The notes beneath the pieces are model-generated. The model was given only the letters and a program-made list of their open reading frames with translations. It was not told where the DNA came from and searched no databases. Below are positions 1-9,678 of a stretch of DNA of 64,000 bases, piece after piece. This DNA is from Gaiellasilicea sp963763755 (lineage in GTDB: Bacteria > Actinomycetota > Thermoleophilia > Gaiellales > Gaiellaceae): the NCBI GenBank assembly GCA_963763755.1, contig CAVXQE010000001.1, positions 62,001 to 126,000 of the forward strand. The letters run 5' to 3'. The first letter of the stretch is position 1; every line of letters starts with the position of its first letter. A program made the position numbers and the translations under genes.

Positions 1-1
1 G

Positions 2-523
2 ACCGACGAGATCGAGATCCGCCGTCTCGGTGCGACCGAGGTGCGCGAGCAGCTCGACGCGCTCGCGGGCGTTCTCCACGACTGCGTTTCCGGCGGTGCG
101 TCTGTCAGCTACATGGCGCCGTTCTCGCCCGAGGACGCGCGCAGCGCCTTCGAAGGCTTCGTCGCCGAGGCCGAGCAGGGCCACCGGCTTCTTCTGGCTG
201 CCTTCGTCGACGGCGACCTGGTCGGCACCGTGCAGGTGATCCTCACGCTGCCGCCGAATCAGCCGCACCGCGGCGAGATCGCCAAGCTCCTCGTTCACCG
301 TCGCGCCCGCGGACGTGGGATCGCCCGGCTGCTCATGGAGCGCGCCGAGGAGGAGGCGCGAGCCGAGGGCAAGACACTGCTCGTACTGGACGCGGTGACC
401 GGCGGCGATGCCGCGCGTCTCTACGCGCGCATGGGCTGGACAACGGTCGGTGTCGTTCCCGGCTTCGCGCTGTATCCGGACGGACGGCCCTGCGACACGA
501 CCTACTTCTGGAAAGCGCTCTAG
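2..523 (+). CDS. GNAT-family N-acetyltransferase, 5' end missing
   Basis: The frame is already open at the first base of the window, so the start codon lies upstream; about 173 residues remain. The C-terminal half has the GNAT acetyl-CoA site: LVHRRARGRGIARLLME fits the R/Q-x-x-G-x-G/A pyrophosphate loop, followed by the usual late hydrophobic strand (LLVLDAVTGG) and ARLYARMGW, the Y-x-x-x-G-F/W motif near the end of the fold. The family transfers an acetyl group from acetyl-CoA to an amine; the substrate cannot be told from sequence. It ends four bases before the 3' end of the convergent membrane-protein gene. A GTG at 41 is in frame but is probably internal, because the same frame continues upstream with a plausible N-terminal strand. 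Confidence 0.85.
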   Translation, partial: TDEIEIRRLGATEVREQLDALAGVLHDCVSGGASVSYMAPFSPEDARSAFEGFVAEAEQGHRLLLAAFVDGDLVGTVQVILTLPPNQPHRGEIAKLLVHRRARGRGIARLLMERAEEEARAEGKTLLVLDAVTGGDAARLYARMGWTTVGVVPGFALYPDGRPCDTTYFWKAL

Positions 524-526
524 CCG

Positions 527-1363
527 CTACAGCGGAACGCGTGCTTGTGCCGCGTGGCGGGTGTGTGCGACCACGATCGTGAGGATGAGCGGCATCGCGG
601 CGAGGAACAGCAGCCCGAGCGCGCCGGGGCCACCGGGGTCTTCGGCCATGCGGAGCCCGAAGTAGGCGGCCGACACGGCGCACGCAATCGCCGGCCGCGG
701 GTCGGTGCGGAGCAGGGCGAAGGCGGGTGGCACGAAGAAGATCAGCGCGAGAAGCGCGCCGGCGGCGATCGTGTCGTCTGTCCTGCTGGCCGCGATCGCA
801 AGTGCAGCGGCCACAACGAGCCACGCGAGCCGGCGGAGGTCGGGCCTGCGTCGTCGTGGTGCGATCAGCAAGACGCCGAAGCAGATGAGCGGTACGAGGA
901 GTGGAATGCGATCGGCTCCCGTGAGGTCGTATCTCGCCGGGTCGCCGAAAATGCTTGCCGCGAAGACCAGCGCAGTCGCTCCGGCGAGCCTGTCGTAGCC
1001 GATCAGCGCCAACGCAAGCGCAGCGCCGAGAAGTGCAAGCGACCAGGGCGAGAACAGCCCCCAGGGAAAGCCCGGCAGCGGCCCACGGATCCTGTTTCCG
1101 ACGTCAGCCGCGAGGAACAGCGTCAGCAGCCAGACGGCTGCGAGGCAGAACCCATCCGCGACGAGTCTCCAGGCGCCGGCTTGCGCGGTCTGAGCGGCGC
1201 GCATCCGTAGTCCCGACCGGATGAGATCGACGAGCTCGCGCACGAACCGGGTGTGGGACGTCGCGCTCGTGTCGAGCAACGTGCCGAGCATCTCGTGGCC
1301 GCGTGCTGACCGGAGGGCCGGTGGAAAGGCACGGAGCGCGGCACGGGTCAAACGCTCACGCAT
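527..1363 (-). CDS. Multi-pass membrane protein of unknown function, paired with PadR
   Basis: A 278-residue integral membrane protein with a soluble head of about 55 residues (charged, ending MRAAQTAQAG) and then roughly seven hydrophobic segments between residues 65 and 275, including LVADGFCLAAVWLLTLFLAA and LLVPLICFGVLLIA. No catalytic motif is visible. Its ATG shares one base with the stop codon of the upstream PadR gene (TGATG), so the two are surely cotranscribed and translationally coupled. In Actinobacteria, PadR repressors are commonly followed by a membrane protein they control, often of the permease/stress type. That context is the only functional clue here. I do not recognise the family. 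Confidence 0.8.
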   Translation of the reverse strand: MRERLTRAALRAFPPALRSARGHEMLGTLLDTSATSHTRFVRELVDLIRSGLRMRAAQTAQAGAWRLVADGFCLAAVWLLTLFLAADVGNRIRGPLPGFPWGLFSPWSLALLGAALALALIGYDRLAGATALVFAASIFGDPARYDLTGADRIPLLVPLICFGVLLIAPRRRRPDLRRLAWLVVAAALAIAASRTDDTIAAGALLALIFFVPPAFALLRTDPRPAIACAVSAAYFGLRMAEDPGGPGALGLLFLAAMPLILTIVVAHTRHAAQARVPL

Positions 1364-1698
1364 CAGTGCGGCACGACCTTGGCGGTTGCTCGAAGCCGGC
1401 GCGCGACGGTCTTCCCGGCTTGCGCAAGGCGCTCGGCCTCGGCTTGCAACGCCTCGCGGCCGGCCTGGGTCAGGGTGTAGTCGCGTCGCTGGCGTCCACG
1501 CTCGAGGTACGGCTCGCCGGCGACGACGAGTCCTTCGTTGACGGCACGCTCGAGCAGGGCATAGAGAGTGCCGGTCGACAGGCGCACGGTGCCGTCGGAG
1601 AGCTCAGCGGCGCGTCGCACGATCGCGTACCCGTGGAGAGGCCCGTCGATCAGCGTTGCGAGCGCGAAGTAACTTGGTGTCCTGAGCTCCACACCCAA
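1363..1698 (-). CDS. PadR-family transcriptional regulator
   Basis: 111 residues, the usual size of a PadR winged-helix regulator without the long C-terminal dimerisation domain. The N-terminal half shows the family signature: YFALATLIDGPLHGYAI (helix 1 and turn), then LSTGTLYALLERAVNEGLV (recognition helix), followed by the wing RRDYTLTQAGREAL. PadR proteins repress neighbouring operons and are released by small ligands; here the target is most likely its own operon with the membrane protein at 527-1363. The ATG at 1698 sits about 47 bp from the 3' end of the next gene, so the promoter must lie in the short gap 1699-1744. Confidence 0.9.
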   Translation of the reverse strand: MGVELRTPSYFALATLIDGPLHGYAIVRRAAELSDGTVRLSTGTLYALLERAVNEGLVVAGEPYLERGRQRRDYTLTQAGREALQAEAERLAQAGKTVARRLRATAKVVPH

Positions 1699-1744
1699 CT
1701 ATAGATCGATCAGCGACATGTAGTCAACCGACGCAACAGAACTT

Positions 1745-2638
1745 CTAGCGCGGCCGGCAGCCACCGGGGCCGACGCCTGCGAAGAGCACGCGCTGGTGCG
1801 CGTTCGCCTGTAGCTCCCGGGCCCTGTCGAACGGTCCCGGAGCCGGCCCTTGCCACATCACGTCCGGTGTGACGCCGGGACCGATCACCGTCGCGCGGTA
1901 GTGCGTCCCGTTCCCGGCGGGCCGCGAGCCGTGCGGGTAGAAGCCGTAACAGAAGACCCCGGTCGGCCTCTGCGCGACGAAGCCGTTCTCCCGGTGCCAG
2001 CCGCCGCCGTAGCGCGAGTTGTACGTGTCGACGTAGACGTTCCGGCCGTAGGCGTCGAGCGGGTTGCCCTGGCTGTTCGTCCGGAATCCGAACACCGGCG
2101 AGCCGCCGTAGGTGAGGCGGCCGTAGAGATGGTCGTAGCGACGGTAGGACCAGTCGGTCCATACCTCGAGCTGCGGAAGCGGACCGCTCCAGTGCGAGAG
2201 CCGGAGATCCCAGATGCCGCGAGCTCCACCGTAGTTCGGCTTCGTTCGCTGCCAGCTCTGGAGCGCCCAGTAGGAGCCGTCGGGCGCCTTGCAGGCCCGC
2301 ACGAGCCAGGCGAGCGGCGGCCCGTCGTAGCGCAGGCAGCCGCCGGAGAGGATGCTCTTGCCGCCGTACCGGAGGCTGAATGAGACCTGCGGCACCCCGA
2401 CACGCGGAGCGCGGGCGTTGATCGCGCCGGACGCGATCACCTGGCGCGTGCGGCCGCCCGCACGCCAGCTGACGAACGCCTGGCCGCCGCCGTTCACGGT
2501 CAGCGACGTGTGACTCGCATTACGGTCGAGGAGCTCCGAGGCCGACGCGTCGCCGACGATTCCCGCAAGGGCTGCGGCGAGAGCGAGGAGGGCGACACGA
2601 ACGCGATGCCGGATTGTGATGTCACCAGGCAGCGACAT
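1745..2638 (-). CDS. Exported protein of unknown function
   Basis: 297 residues beginning MSLPGDITIRHRVRVALL, followed by a hydrophobic signal segment (ALAAALAGIVGDASA) with an AxA-type cleavage site. The mature part is rich in Trp, Tyr, Gly and Arg (for example LSHWSGPLPQLEVWTDWSYR), without transmembrane segments, and looks like an extracellular beta-rich protein. Pairs of cysteines (GGCLRY, ACKAP, FCYGF, GGCRPR) may form disulfides. The ATG at 2638 was chosen because GGAGG lies six bases upstream. The frame stays open for another 230 codons upstream, but that part is antisense to fumC and has no relation to this protein. No family is recognised. Confidence 0.75.
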   Translation of the reverse strand: MSLPGDITIRHRVRVALLALAAALAGIVGDASASELLDRNASHTSLTVNGGGQAFVSWRAGGRTRQVIASGAINARAPRVGVPQVSFSLRYGGKSILSGGCLRYDGPPLAWLVRACKAPDGSYWALQSWQRTKPNYGGARGIWDLRLSHWSGPLPQLEVWTDWSYRRYDHLYGRLTYGGSPVFGFRTNSQGNPLDAYGRNVYVDTYNSRYGGGWHRENGFVAQRPTGVFCYGFYPHGSRPAGNGTHYRATVIGPGVTPDVMWQGPAPGPFDRARELQANAHQRVLFAGVGPGGCRPR

Positions 2639-2686
2639 GAAGCCCTCCAGAGTAGCCGCGATGACCTCGGGGTACACTTCGACCCC

Positions 2687-4028
2687 GTGAGCACGGAGAT
2701 CGAACGGGAGCTGTGGGGAGGCGAAACGCGCAAGGCGGTTGGCAACTTCCAGGTCTCCGGCGAGCCGATCCCCGTGCCCGTCGCACGCTGGCTGGGCCGG
2801 ATCAAGGCCGCCGCCGCCCGCGCGAATGCCGACCTCGCGCTGCTCGACGCCGACAAGGCGGAGCGGATTGCGGCGGCAGGAGATGCGATCGCGCGGGGGG
2901 AGCACGACGACCAGTTCCCGATCGACGTGTTCCAGACCGGCTCTGGGACGAGCTCGAACATGAATGCCAACGAGGTCATTGCCGCCCTCGCCGGTGAGGA
3001 CGTGCATGCAAACGACGACGTCAACATGGGCCAGAGCTCGAACGACGTCTTCCCGTCCGCAGTCCACCTCGCCGCACTCGGTGAGCTCGAGCACGACCTG
3101 CTTCCCGCTCTCGACAGCCTCGCCACGGCCCTCGAGCGAAAGGCGCACGAGTTCGACGACGTCGTCAAGTCGGGGCGGACGCACCTCATGGACGCGGTCC
3201 CGATCACGCTCGGGCAGGAATTCGCCGGTTACGCCGCACAGGTGCGGCAAGGGATCGAGCGGATCGCGGACAGCCGCAAGCGGCTCGGCCAGATCCCGCT
3301 CGGCGGCACCGCTGTCGGTACCGGCCTGAACACGCACCCCGACTTCGCCGCCAAGGTGCGCGACCTGCTCACGGCCGAGACCGGCCTCCAGATCTCTCCG
3401 CCGGCCGATCCGTTCGAAGCGCAGGCGGCCCGTGACGGGCTCGTCGAGGCGTCCGCGGCCCTCAAGGTGGTCGCGGTGAGCCTGACGAAGATCGCGAACG
3501 ACCTGCGGCTGATGGGCTCAGGGCCCGCGCGCAGGGCTCGCGGAGATCTTCCTCCCGGAGCTCCAGAAGGGCAGCTCGATCATGCCGGGCAAGGTGAACC
3601 CGGTCATTCCCGAGGTCGTCACGCAGGTCGCAGCGCAGGTGATCGGGAACGACCAGGCGATCACCGTCGGCGGCCTGCAGGGCCACTTCGAGCTCAACGT
3701 CTTCGTGCCGATGATGGCTCGCAACCTGCTCGACTCGATCAAGCTGCTGGCTTCCGCCTCGCGCCTGCTCGCCGAGAAGTGCGTCGACGGGATCGAGGCC
3801 AACCGCGAGCAGAACGAGCACTACGCCGAGCTGACGCTGTCGGCCGCGACCGCTCTCAACCCGTACATCGGCTACGACAAGGCGACGGAGATCGTGAAGA
3901 AGGCGGCCGCGTCGGGCCGCTCCCTGCGGGAGGTCGCCCGTGAAGAGGGCGTGGACGACGCGACTCTCGACGAGGCGCTGGACTACCGCAAGATGGCGAA
4001 GCCGCACGACGGTGCGGGCCCGAGCTAG
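2687..4028 (+). CDS. fumC: Class II fumarate hydratase (single frameshift)
   Basis: Fumarase C, interconverting fumarate and L-malate in the TCA cycle as a cytosolic homotetramer; 446 residues once one base is removed. Visible family features: FQTGSGTSSNMNANEVIA and QSSNDVFPSA (fumarate/aspartase signatures), SGRTHLMDAVPITLGQE, and the substrate-loop signature GSSIMPGKVNP. The last lies in a different frame from the N-terminal half. The break is at 3524-3526, where a CCC run makes GSGP-ARRARGD instead of the expected GSGP-RAGLAEIF; deleting one C restores the whole protein. The GTG at 2687 (STEIERELWGGETRKAV) is the normal N-terminus of the family; the frame is open further upstream but that stretch is not fumarase. 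Either a sequencing error or a very young mutation. Confidence 0.93.
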
Positions 4029-4623
4029 CGCGCTCTTCCTGCTGGTGCTCGTGCTGGGCGGCTGTGTCGTCGGCAACGACGAGAAGCAAATCGACCGGAG
4101 CGCGATTTCGACGCTCGTCCTGGCGCCCGGCGATCTGTCCAACGTGTGGGTCCCGTTCAACAGCGGCAGGCAGGTGAGCGCGGATGCACCGGCCGGAGTG
4201 CGCTCCAACCCGCTGCGGTTCGACCGCCTGGACGGGTGGATCGCGCGCTTCCGACGGCCGGGATCGCAGAAGACCTCCGGGCCGCTCGTGATCGAGTCGC
4301 GTGCCGACCTCTTCGAAGCCGCCGACGGCGCGCGCGACGAGCTCTCGACAGCGAGGAGCGAGCTCGGAAAGGCGATTGGAGGGCGTCCGGCGGCCGAGCC
4401 TCTCGCTGATCCGGCCATCGGCGACGAGGCCTTCGCCGCCACAATCCTCCAACGGAGCGGCGGAGGCGGTATCGCCGATGTTCGCTTCTACCTCATCTCC
4501 TGGCGGCACCGCAACGTCGTCGCCTCGATCTTCGTCAACGGCTTCGACCGGAAGGTGACGCTCAGACAGGCCGTCGACCTCGCGCGCGCGCAGGAGCGTC
4601 GGATCGCCGCCGCCGAGAAGTGA
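4012..4623 (+). CDS. Lipoprotein of unknown function
   Basis: 203 residues with a clear lipoprotein signal: a basic start (RARAS), a hydrophobic core LFLLVLVL and the lipobox LGGC at residues 15-18, so the mature protein should be lipid-anchored at the outer face of the membrane. The mature part has no recognised domain; it is moderately charged and globular (YLISWRHRNVVASIFVNGF in the C-terminal half looks like paired beta strands). The GTG at 4012 was chosen as the only start in frame that places the signal at the N-terminus. It overlaps the last 17 bases of fumC, suggesting cotranscription. Confidence 0.75.
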   Translation: MRARASALFLLVLVLGGCVVGNDEKQIDRSAISTLVLAPGDLSNVWVPFNSGRQVSADAPAGVRSNPLRFDRLDGWIARFRRPGSQKTSGPLVIESRADLFEAADGARDELSTARSELGKAIGGRPAAEPLADPAIGDEAFAATILQRSGGGGIADVRFYLISWRHRNVVASIFVNGFDRKVTLRQAVDLARAQERRIAAAEK

Positions 4624-4633
4624 GCACGAAGGT

Positions 4634-4984
4634 CTACGCCGGCGGGCAGGCCGGCTGCGGCATCTTCAGTCTCGCCTGACTGCCGCGCGAGCCAGTGGCC
4701 ACCACGAGCATCCCGCTGCAGCGGTCGAGCTCGACAGCGACAAAGTTCGCAGTGAACGTCCCGGTCGAGGTCGCGCGGAGGCGCTTCACCGAGCGTTGGG
4801 CGTCCGTAGTTACCGTCACCTTCACGAGCTCACGAGGCAGGAAGCTCCTGCCACGCAGGACGAGCGGCTGGCGGTCGAGTAGCCGCAGTGCCGGCACGCG
4901 AGTGGATTCGGCGGCGGGGGCGACGCCGGCCGCGGACGCCGGGAGAACGAGCGCCAGAAGGCAGGCTGCGAGTGCACGCATCAT
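4634..4984 (-). CDS. Small secreted protein, paralogue of 9663-10010
   Basis: 116 residues starting MMRALAACLLALVLPASAAG, a Sec signal peptide. The mature domain of about 85 residues shares an ordered pattern with the protein at 9663-10010: VLRGRSFLPRE-V--T, then GTF-A-F, then a single Cys, then VVATGSRGSQA-L and a second Cys near the end. It looks like a small Ig-like beta-sandwich with one disulfide. Function is unknown. It is divergent from the BNR-type exported protein at 5112. Alternative starts are ATG 4981 and TTG 5011; neither has a convincing ribosome-binding site. Confidence 0.7.
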   Translation of the reverse strand: MMRALAACLLALVLPASAAGVAPAAESTRVPALRLLDRQPLVLRGRSFLPRELVKVTVTTDAQRSVKRLRATSTGTFTANFVAVELDRCSGMLVVATGSRGSQARLKMPQPACPPA

Positions 4985-5022
4985 CGGAGAGATATACCCG
5001 GATCTCCACAAACCATACCTTG

Positions 5023-5051
5023 TTGCAAACGATACTGACGGGCCGTATATT
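5023..5051 (+). promoter_or_regulatory. Housekeeping-type promoter for the exported BNR protein
   Basis: TTGCAA at 5023-5028 and TATATT at 5046-5051, separated by exactly 17 bases, match the -35 and -10 boxes of a primary sigma-factor promoter (4/6 and 5/6). Transcription would start near 5058, about 54 bases ahead of the ATG at 5112. This AT-rich patch stands out from the surrounding GC-rich sequence. Confidence 0.65.
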
Positions 5052-5111
5052 CGCCTCGTCAGCGGCGCCTAGAGCGCCGACCCACGATCTGTGGCGGAGG
5101 GGAAGGCGAGG

Positions 5112-7245
5112 ATGAAGCGAGCCTCTATTGCCCTGGCAGCGCTCGCAGGTCTGCTCGTTTTCTGGTTGGGCCCCGCGGGAGCCGATATCGGCGGCGCTCC
5201 GAAGGTGCTCAAGCTGGAGCAGATAGCGACGCCGTCGGGCGCCTACGAGTTCAAGGACGTCGTGCTCGGCACGAACATCACCGAGTGCCCGCAGGCCGGT
5301 ATGAACACCGAGCCGGATCCGGTCGACAGGCGTGTGAAGGACGACGTCGAGAAGGTGAGTGATCGCGGTGACGACACCCGTGCGAACACCGAATACAGCT
5401 GTTTCCCGCAGAACGAGACGAGCATCGCCGTCAATCCGACGAGCAGTCGGAATATCGTCAGCGGGGCCAACGACTACCGCCTCGGCTGGGCGTCGTCGGG
5501 GTTCTATGCCTCGAGTGACGGCGGCAAGCACTGGTACGACGGGTGGATTCCGTTCCCGTCGCTGCCGAACGGGGACAACCTCGACGGCGGCGGCGATCCG
5601 GCGCTGGCGTACGACCGCGGCGGAGTCGCGTACTACGCGGACATCAACTTCAACCGAACCGACGACACCAACGGCGTGTTCGTCAGCCGCTCGACGAACG
5701 GCGGCTTCACGTGGAGCCGTCCCTGCGTGGTGCTCACCGACACGGCGGCATGTGGCGGCCCCGGCGACCCGCGCCAACCCGGTGACGGCACAGTGGCCTT
5801 CACGCCGGAAAACCAGACGACGCCCCCGTTCGGGAGCTCGGCGAACTTCAGCGTGACCTTCAACGACAAGGAATACATTGCGACGGGGCCGCGGCCCGCG
5901 GGCGTTTCTCCACACTGCTTCAAGCCGGTGTCGAAGGCACCCATGAACCCCGGCGATCCGGGCTGTCCGGCGGCCAACATCGGTCCAGGACAGGGTGTAC
6001 GTGACGTGGTCTCGGTTCACGAACCCGGCCGGGACGACGGGCTTCATCACCGACTCGAAGATCGTCATGAGCTACTCGGACGATCGCGGCCACTCGTGGT
6101 CGGCACAGCAGGTGATCAACGGGAGCGCTCCGTTCTGTGGATTCGCATTCGCGGGCGGGACGGCATGCGACGACAACCAGTACTCGGTGCCGACGGTGAG
6201 CCCGAGCACCGGTCACCTCTACGTTGCGTTCGAGAACTTCAACACCGAGGACGAGAACCAGTGGCTCGCCGTCCGCTCGAAGGACGGCGGGGCGACGTTC
6301 GAAGGCCCGTTCTTCGTCACCCCGGCCTTCGATGTCAACCTGCGCCTCAAGGCCGACTGCATTGCCCGCGGCGCGAACCGCGTCCACTTGACGAACAGCT
6401 GCTTCCGCGTCCCGATGACGGGCGCGATCGTGGCTGACAAGCGCGGCGGCGACTTCGCCGACGACCTCTATCTCGTAATGGAGGACAACCGCAACGGGAC
6501 GCGGGACAGCACGAACTCGGACGTCTTCCTCTTCAAGTCGCTCGACGGCGGCTCGAACTGGATCGGTCCAACTCGTGTGAACGACGATCCCTCCACGGCT
6601 CCGGCGAACCGCGACTGTGGCCGTACCGGCCAGCCCGCGTGTCCCGCTGGAGTGAACACCGGGAACGACCAGTTCTGGCCGTGGCTCGACATCAACGAGG
6701 ACGGGGACCTGAACATCGCGTTCAAGGACCGCCGTCTCGACGTCGATTCGACGGCGAGCGAGTGGCCGACGAGTCGCGCGCGGCCGGGGAACTATCTGGT
6801 CTGGACGTGGGGCGCCAACTGCGCGGTCAGGCACAGCACCGCGAGTGAGTGCCTCGCACCCACCGCGGCCGTGATCCCGCAGCCGACCGGCCTGTTCAAC
6901 CCGTCTGGGCCGTATCCGGGTGCCGGGCCGTCCTCGGTCGGACCGGCCGACAACTTCGGCATCTCGGACGTGCCGTCGAACTACGACTACTCGTTCCGGG
7001 CGGGGATCTTCGCCGGGGACTACGAGTCGTTGGCGGTGAGCGACAAGCGTGCGCACACGCTGTTCACCGACGCACGCAACGGCCGCTCTTCCGGCGGGCC
7101 GGCGGGCGGAGCGACGTTCCCGTCGCAGCCGGGCCGCAATCCCGCGTGCGAGCAGTCGGACGTGTTCTACGACAGTTGGGACTCGGAACACGACGCTCAT
7201 GGTCAGGACCAGGCCGTCGAGCGGACGACGCGGCGTTCCTCGTGA
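5112..7245 (+). CDS. Exported BNR/sialidase-type repeat protein (frameshifted)
   Basis: About 710 residues after correction. It starts with a signal peptide (MKRASIALAALAGLLVFWLG) behind the ribosome-binding site GGAGGGGAAGG. The body carries several Asp-box-like turns of a sialidase-type beta-propeller: ASSDGGKHWYDG, SRSTNGGFTWSRP, SYSDDRGHSWSA, RSKDGGATFEGP and KSLDGGSNWIGP. Such proteins are secreted glycan-binding or hydrolytic propellers; no catalytic triad could be assigned. The frame breaks at about 5984-5990: upstream the frame reads ANIGPGQGVR, while the propeller continues one base later as RVYVTWSRFTNPAG. One extra base explains it. The last 12 codons may also be off-frame, since a neighbouring frame ends DDAAFLVTPCPADTP just before the terminator. 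Confidence 0.8.
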
Positions 7246-7289
7246 CGCCGTGCCCGGCGGATACGCCCTAGGTCGTAGCTGAGATCGGG

Positions 7290-7321
7290 ACGAGAGGGCC
7301 GCCGAAGTGCGGCCCTCTCGT
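7290..7321 (+). terminator. Intrinsic terminator after the BNR protein
   Basis: A perfect 13-bp GC-rich stem (7290-7302 with 7309-7321) around the loop CGAAGT, ending in TT. It lies 45 bases past the stop codon of the BNR gene and before the peptidase gene, so the two are separate transcripts. Confidence 0.8.
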
Positions 7322-7447
7322 TCTGGTCGCCCGTCGCTGGCGACGAGAACACTTCAGTAATCCAAAGAGTGTTTGCATTCCTTCTTTTTCTGGGTACGTC
7401 TGAGCCGAGCCGCGACTCGCGCGGATCACTCAACGGGGGAGGAAGCA

Positions 7448-9637
7448 GTGAGCAGAGCAGCGATGGCGCTCGCGATTGCGGCGCTCGCACTCGTCGTCCC
7501 GACGGCTGCGCTGGCCGGTGTGTCAGGCGGTGACGTGATCGAGGTCGGCAACGCGAAGGTCGAGATGCCGACGACGAGCCCGGTCGCAGGCGTCAAGGGC
7601 GCGACCGCACGCGCGGGAGTTACGGCTGCTGCCGCCGAGAGCCCGCCGATCGGGACGAAGAAGTTCTGGCCGCTGATCGACTTCGCCTCGGGTGGCGCGT
7701 ATTTCGAGCAGTTCACGCTGCGCGCTGTCGGCACGAAGATCGAGATCTGGGTCTCCGACACCCTCGACTTCCCCGCGGCTGACTGCCGCAACGACGGCGT
7801 GCGCAATGTGATCACCGACGCTCAATCGACGTACTTCGCCGGCCAGTTCGACGGGAACATGTATCCGAAGATGTCGGCCGCCTTCAGCTCGCCGCCCTCG
7901 CGCGACGGCAACGGCGGCCTGCTCGAGCAGGCCGGGGTCGTCCCGCCCGGCTACTACGCGGGGCCAGGCGACAAGGTCGTCACCCTGATCGCGAACTTCC
8001 AGGACGAGAACTACACCGATATCGAGTTCCCGTCCTACGTCGCGGGTTACCACTCGAGCGACATCAACTCGTTCGTGGAGCGGAACGTGATGTCCGTCGA
8101 CTCCTACGACTGGGCGCATCGCACCGGCGCGAACCCGCCGAACGAGCCGTCCACGGTGCTCTGCAGCAACCGTCCTGCGCAGCCGTTCAAGTACGAGGCC
8201 GTCTTCGCGCACGAGTACCAGCACCTGCTCGAGTTCTGGGCGAGCCCCGGCGAGCTGAACTGGATCAACGAGGGACTCTCGGACTACGCGATCACGGTCA
8301 CGGGCTACGGCTTCCCGGCCCGCTCGATCTTCGAGACCGGCTATGAGGGCCACATCCAGACCTTCCTCGGCTGGCGGGCTCTGCAGACCCCGGCGAACCA
8401 GATCCCACAGCCCAGGGGCGGCGCGGAGAACTCGCTCACGCTCTGGGACGACCAGGGCGGTCTCGAGACGCTCGCAGACTACGGGGCTTCATGGACCTTC
8501 ATGGAGTTCATCGCCGGCCGGTACGGCACCCGTTTCATGACCGACCTGCACAACGAGGACGGCAACGGGATCACGGGCCTTCAGGCCGTGCTCGACAAGT
8601 ACCTGACGGGCGACAAGGCGATGCAGGTGATCCACGACTGGGCCGCAATGGTCGCCCTCGACAAGGCGATCGACGACGGTGCCAAGCTGCTCGGCTTCCT
8701 GCGCGAGTCGCGCTATCAGACGAAGACGCTCAGCTCGTCGATCTACTGGCAGAACCCCGAGTCGTATTCGTCCCCGGGGGCTCCCCCGAACGGCTCCGAC
8801 TACGTCCAGCTCCGCGACGCCGCCGGCAACCCGCTGTCGTCGTCGAAGGTCCGGTCGATCGAGTTCTCGAGCCCGGCCAAGCACGCGCCGGCCCCGATGG
8901 AATGGCAGTCCGTCTCCGTCGCCGGTGACGCGGTTCTCTCTGCAGGCGCCGTGGACAATGCCGACCGCTCGATCGTCCGCTCGGTGACGGTGCCCGCGAG
9001 CGGCGATCGGACGCTCACGTTCGACACCCGCTACGGGCTCGAGAGCGGCTGGGACTTCTCGTTCGTGCAGATCTCGACCGACGACGGCCTCAGCTGGACG
9101 AGCCTCGGCAACGGCAGCACGACCGACGAGCACGACCCGGCCGCAGCGCCGGCGATCATCGCCCAGCTGCCCGGGTTCAACGGCGACGCCGACTGGCACG
9201 CCGAGTCGTTCGACCTCTCGGCCTACTCGGGCCGGACCGTCCTGCTCCGCTTCCGGCTGATGACCGACGGAGCGACGCTCGGAAACGGCGGGCCGATCGA
9301 GGCCGGCTGGCAGGTCGACGACGTCAAGCTCGGAGGCGTGCTCGTCTCGGACGGGACGCTCGCCGGCTGGGGCACCGAGGCGCCGCCCATCTCCGGCTAC
9401 ACGCTGCAGCTGATCAGCATCGGTGCGAAGCACGGCAAGCAGGCGACGCTCGTTCAGGTACCGGTGAAGAGCGGGCGCACGTACTCGCTCGACGCGAAGT
9501 TCCTGTTCCGCCTGCTGCTCGGCAGGGACGCCGAGACGGTGGCGATGCTCGTGATGTACGACGAGCCGACCGAGTCGATCGCTCGGTACGCCCCGTACTC
9601 GCTCAAGGTGAACGGCGTTCTCCAGCCCGGAGGTTGA
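7448..9637 (+). CDS. Secreted zinc metallopeptidase (HEXXH, M6/immune-inhibitor-A-like)
   Basis: 729 residues. The GTG at 7448 follows the ribosome-binding site GGGGGAGG and starts a signal peptide (AMALAIAALALVVPTAALA). The zinc site is HEYQHLLEF at about residue 258, followed 16 residues later by NWINEGLSDY, whose Glu is the expected third ligand of a gluzincin/M6-type site. After the catalytic domain come beta-rich segments typical of immune-inhibitor-A peptidases: DTRYGLESGWDFSFVQIS with DDGLSWTSLG, then AYSGRTVLLRFR and GWQVDDVKLGG, a MAM/Ig-like module. It probably degrades extracellular protein. It stands between the two small paralogous secreted proteins and has its own terminator. 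Confidence 0.85.
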   Translation: MSRAAMALAIAALALVVPTAALAGVSGGDVIEVGNAKVEMPTTSPVAGVKGATARAGVTAAAAESPPIGTKKFWPLIDFASGGAYFEQFTLRAVGTKIEIWVSDTLDFPAADCRNDGVRNVITDAQSTYFAGQFDGNMYPKMSAAFSSPPSRDGNGGLLEQAGVVPPGYYAGPGDKVVTLIANFQDENYTDIEFPSYVAGYHSSDINSFVERNVMSVDSYDWAHRTGANPPNEPSTVLCSNRPAQPFKYEAVFAHEYQHLLEFWASPGELNWINEGLSDYAITVTGYGFPARSIFETGYEGHIQTFLGWRALQTPANQIPQPRGGAENSLTLWDDQGGLETLADYGASWTFMEFIAGRYGTRFMTDLHNEDGNGITGLQAVLDKYLTGDKAMQVIHDWAAMVALDKAIDDGAKLLGFLRESRYQTKTLSSSIYWQNPESYSSPGAPPNGSDYVQLRDAAGNPLSSSKVRSIEFSSPAKHAPAPMEWQSVSVAGDAVLSAGAVDNADRSIVRSVTVPASGDRTLTFDTRYGLESGWDFSFVQISTDDGLSWTSLGNGSTTDEHDPAAAPAIIAQLPGFNGDADWHAESFDLSAYSGRTVLLRFRLMTDGATLGNGGPIEAGWQVDDVKLGGVLVSDGTLAGWGTEAPPISGYTLQLISIGAKHGKQATLVQVPVKSGRTYSLDAKFLFRLLLGRDAETVAMLVMYDEPTESIARYAPYSLKVNGVLQPGG

Positions 9638-9650
9638 CCCAAGCCGAAGC

Positions 9651-9678
9651 GCGGGGACCCGGTCAGCCGGGTCCCCGC
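9651..9678. terminator. Bidirectional terminator between convergent genes
   Basis: A perfect 12-bp stem (9651-9662 with 9667-9678) with a TCAG loop, 14 bases after the peptidase stop codon. Its right arm encodes the last residues (PRGPG) of the convergent secreted protein on the minus strand, whose TGA stop starts in the loop, so the hairpin serves one gene inside the end of the other. Confidence 0.7.

Noticed and set aside
1745..3337. A 530-residue minus-strand reading frame
   Set aside because: Only the last 297 codons behave like a protein (ribosome-binding site plus signal peptide at 2638); the rest is antisense to fumC and has fumC-shadow composition.
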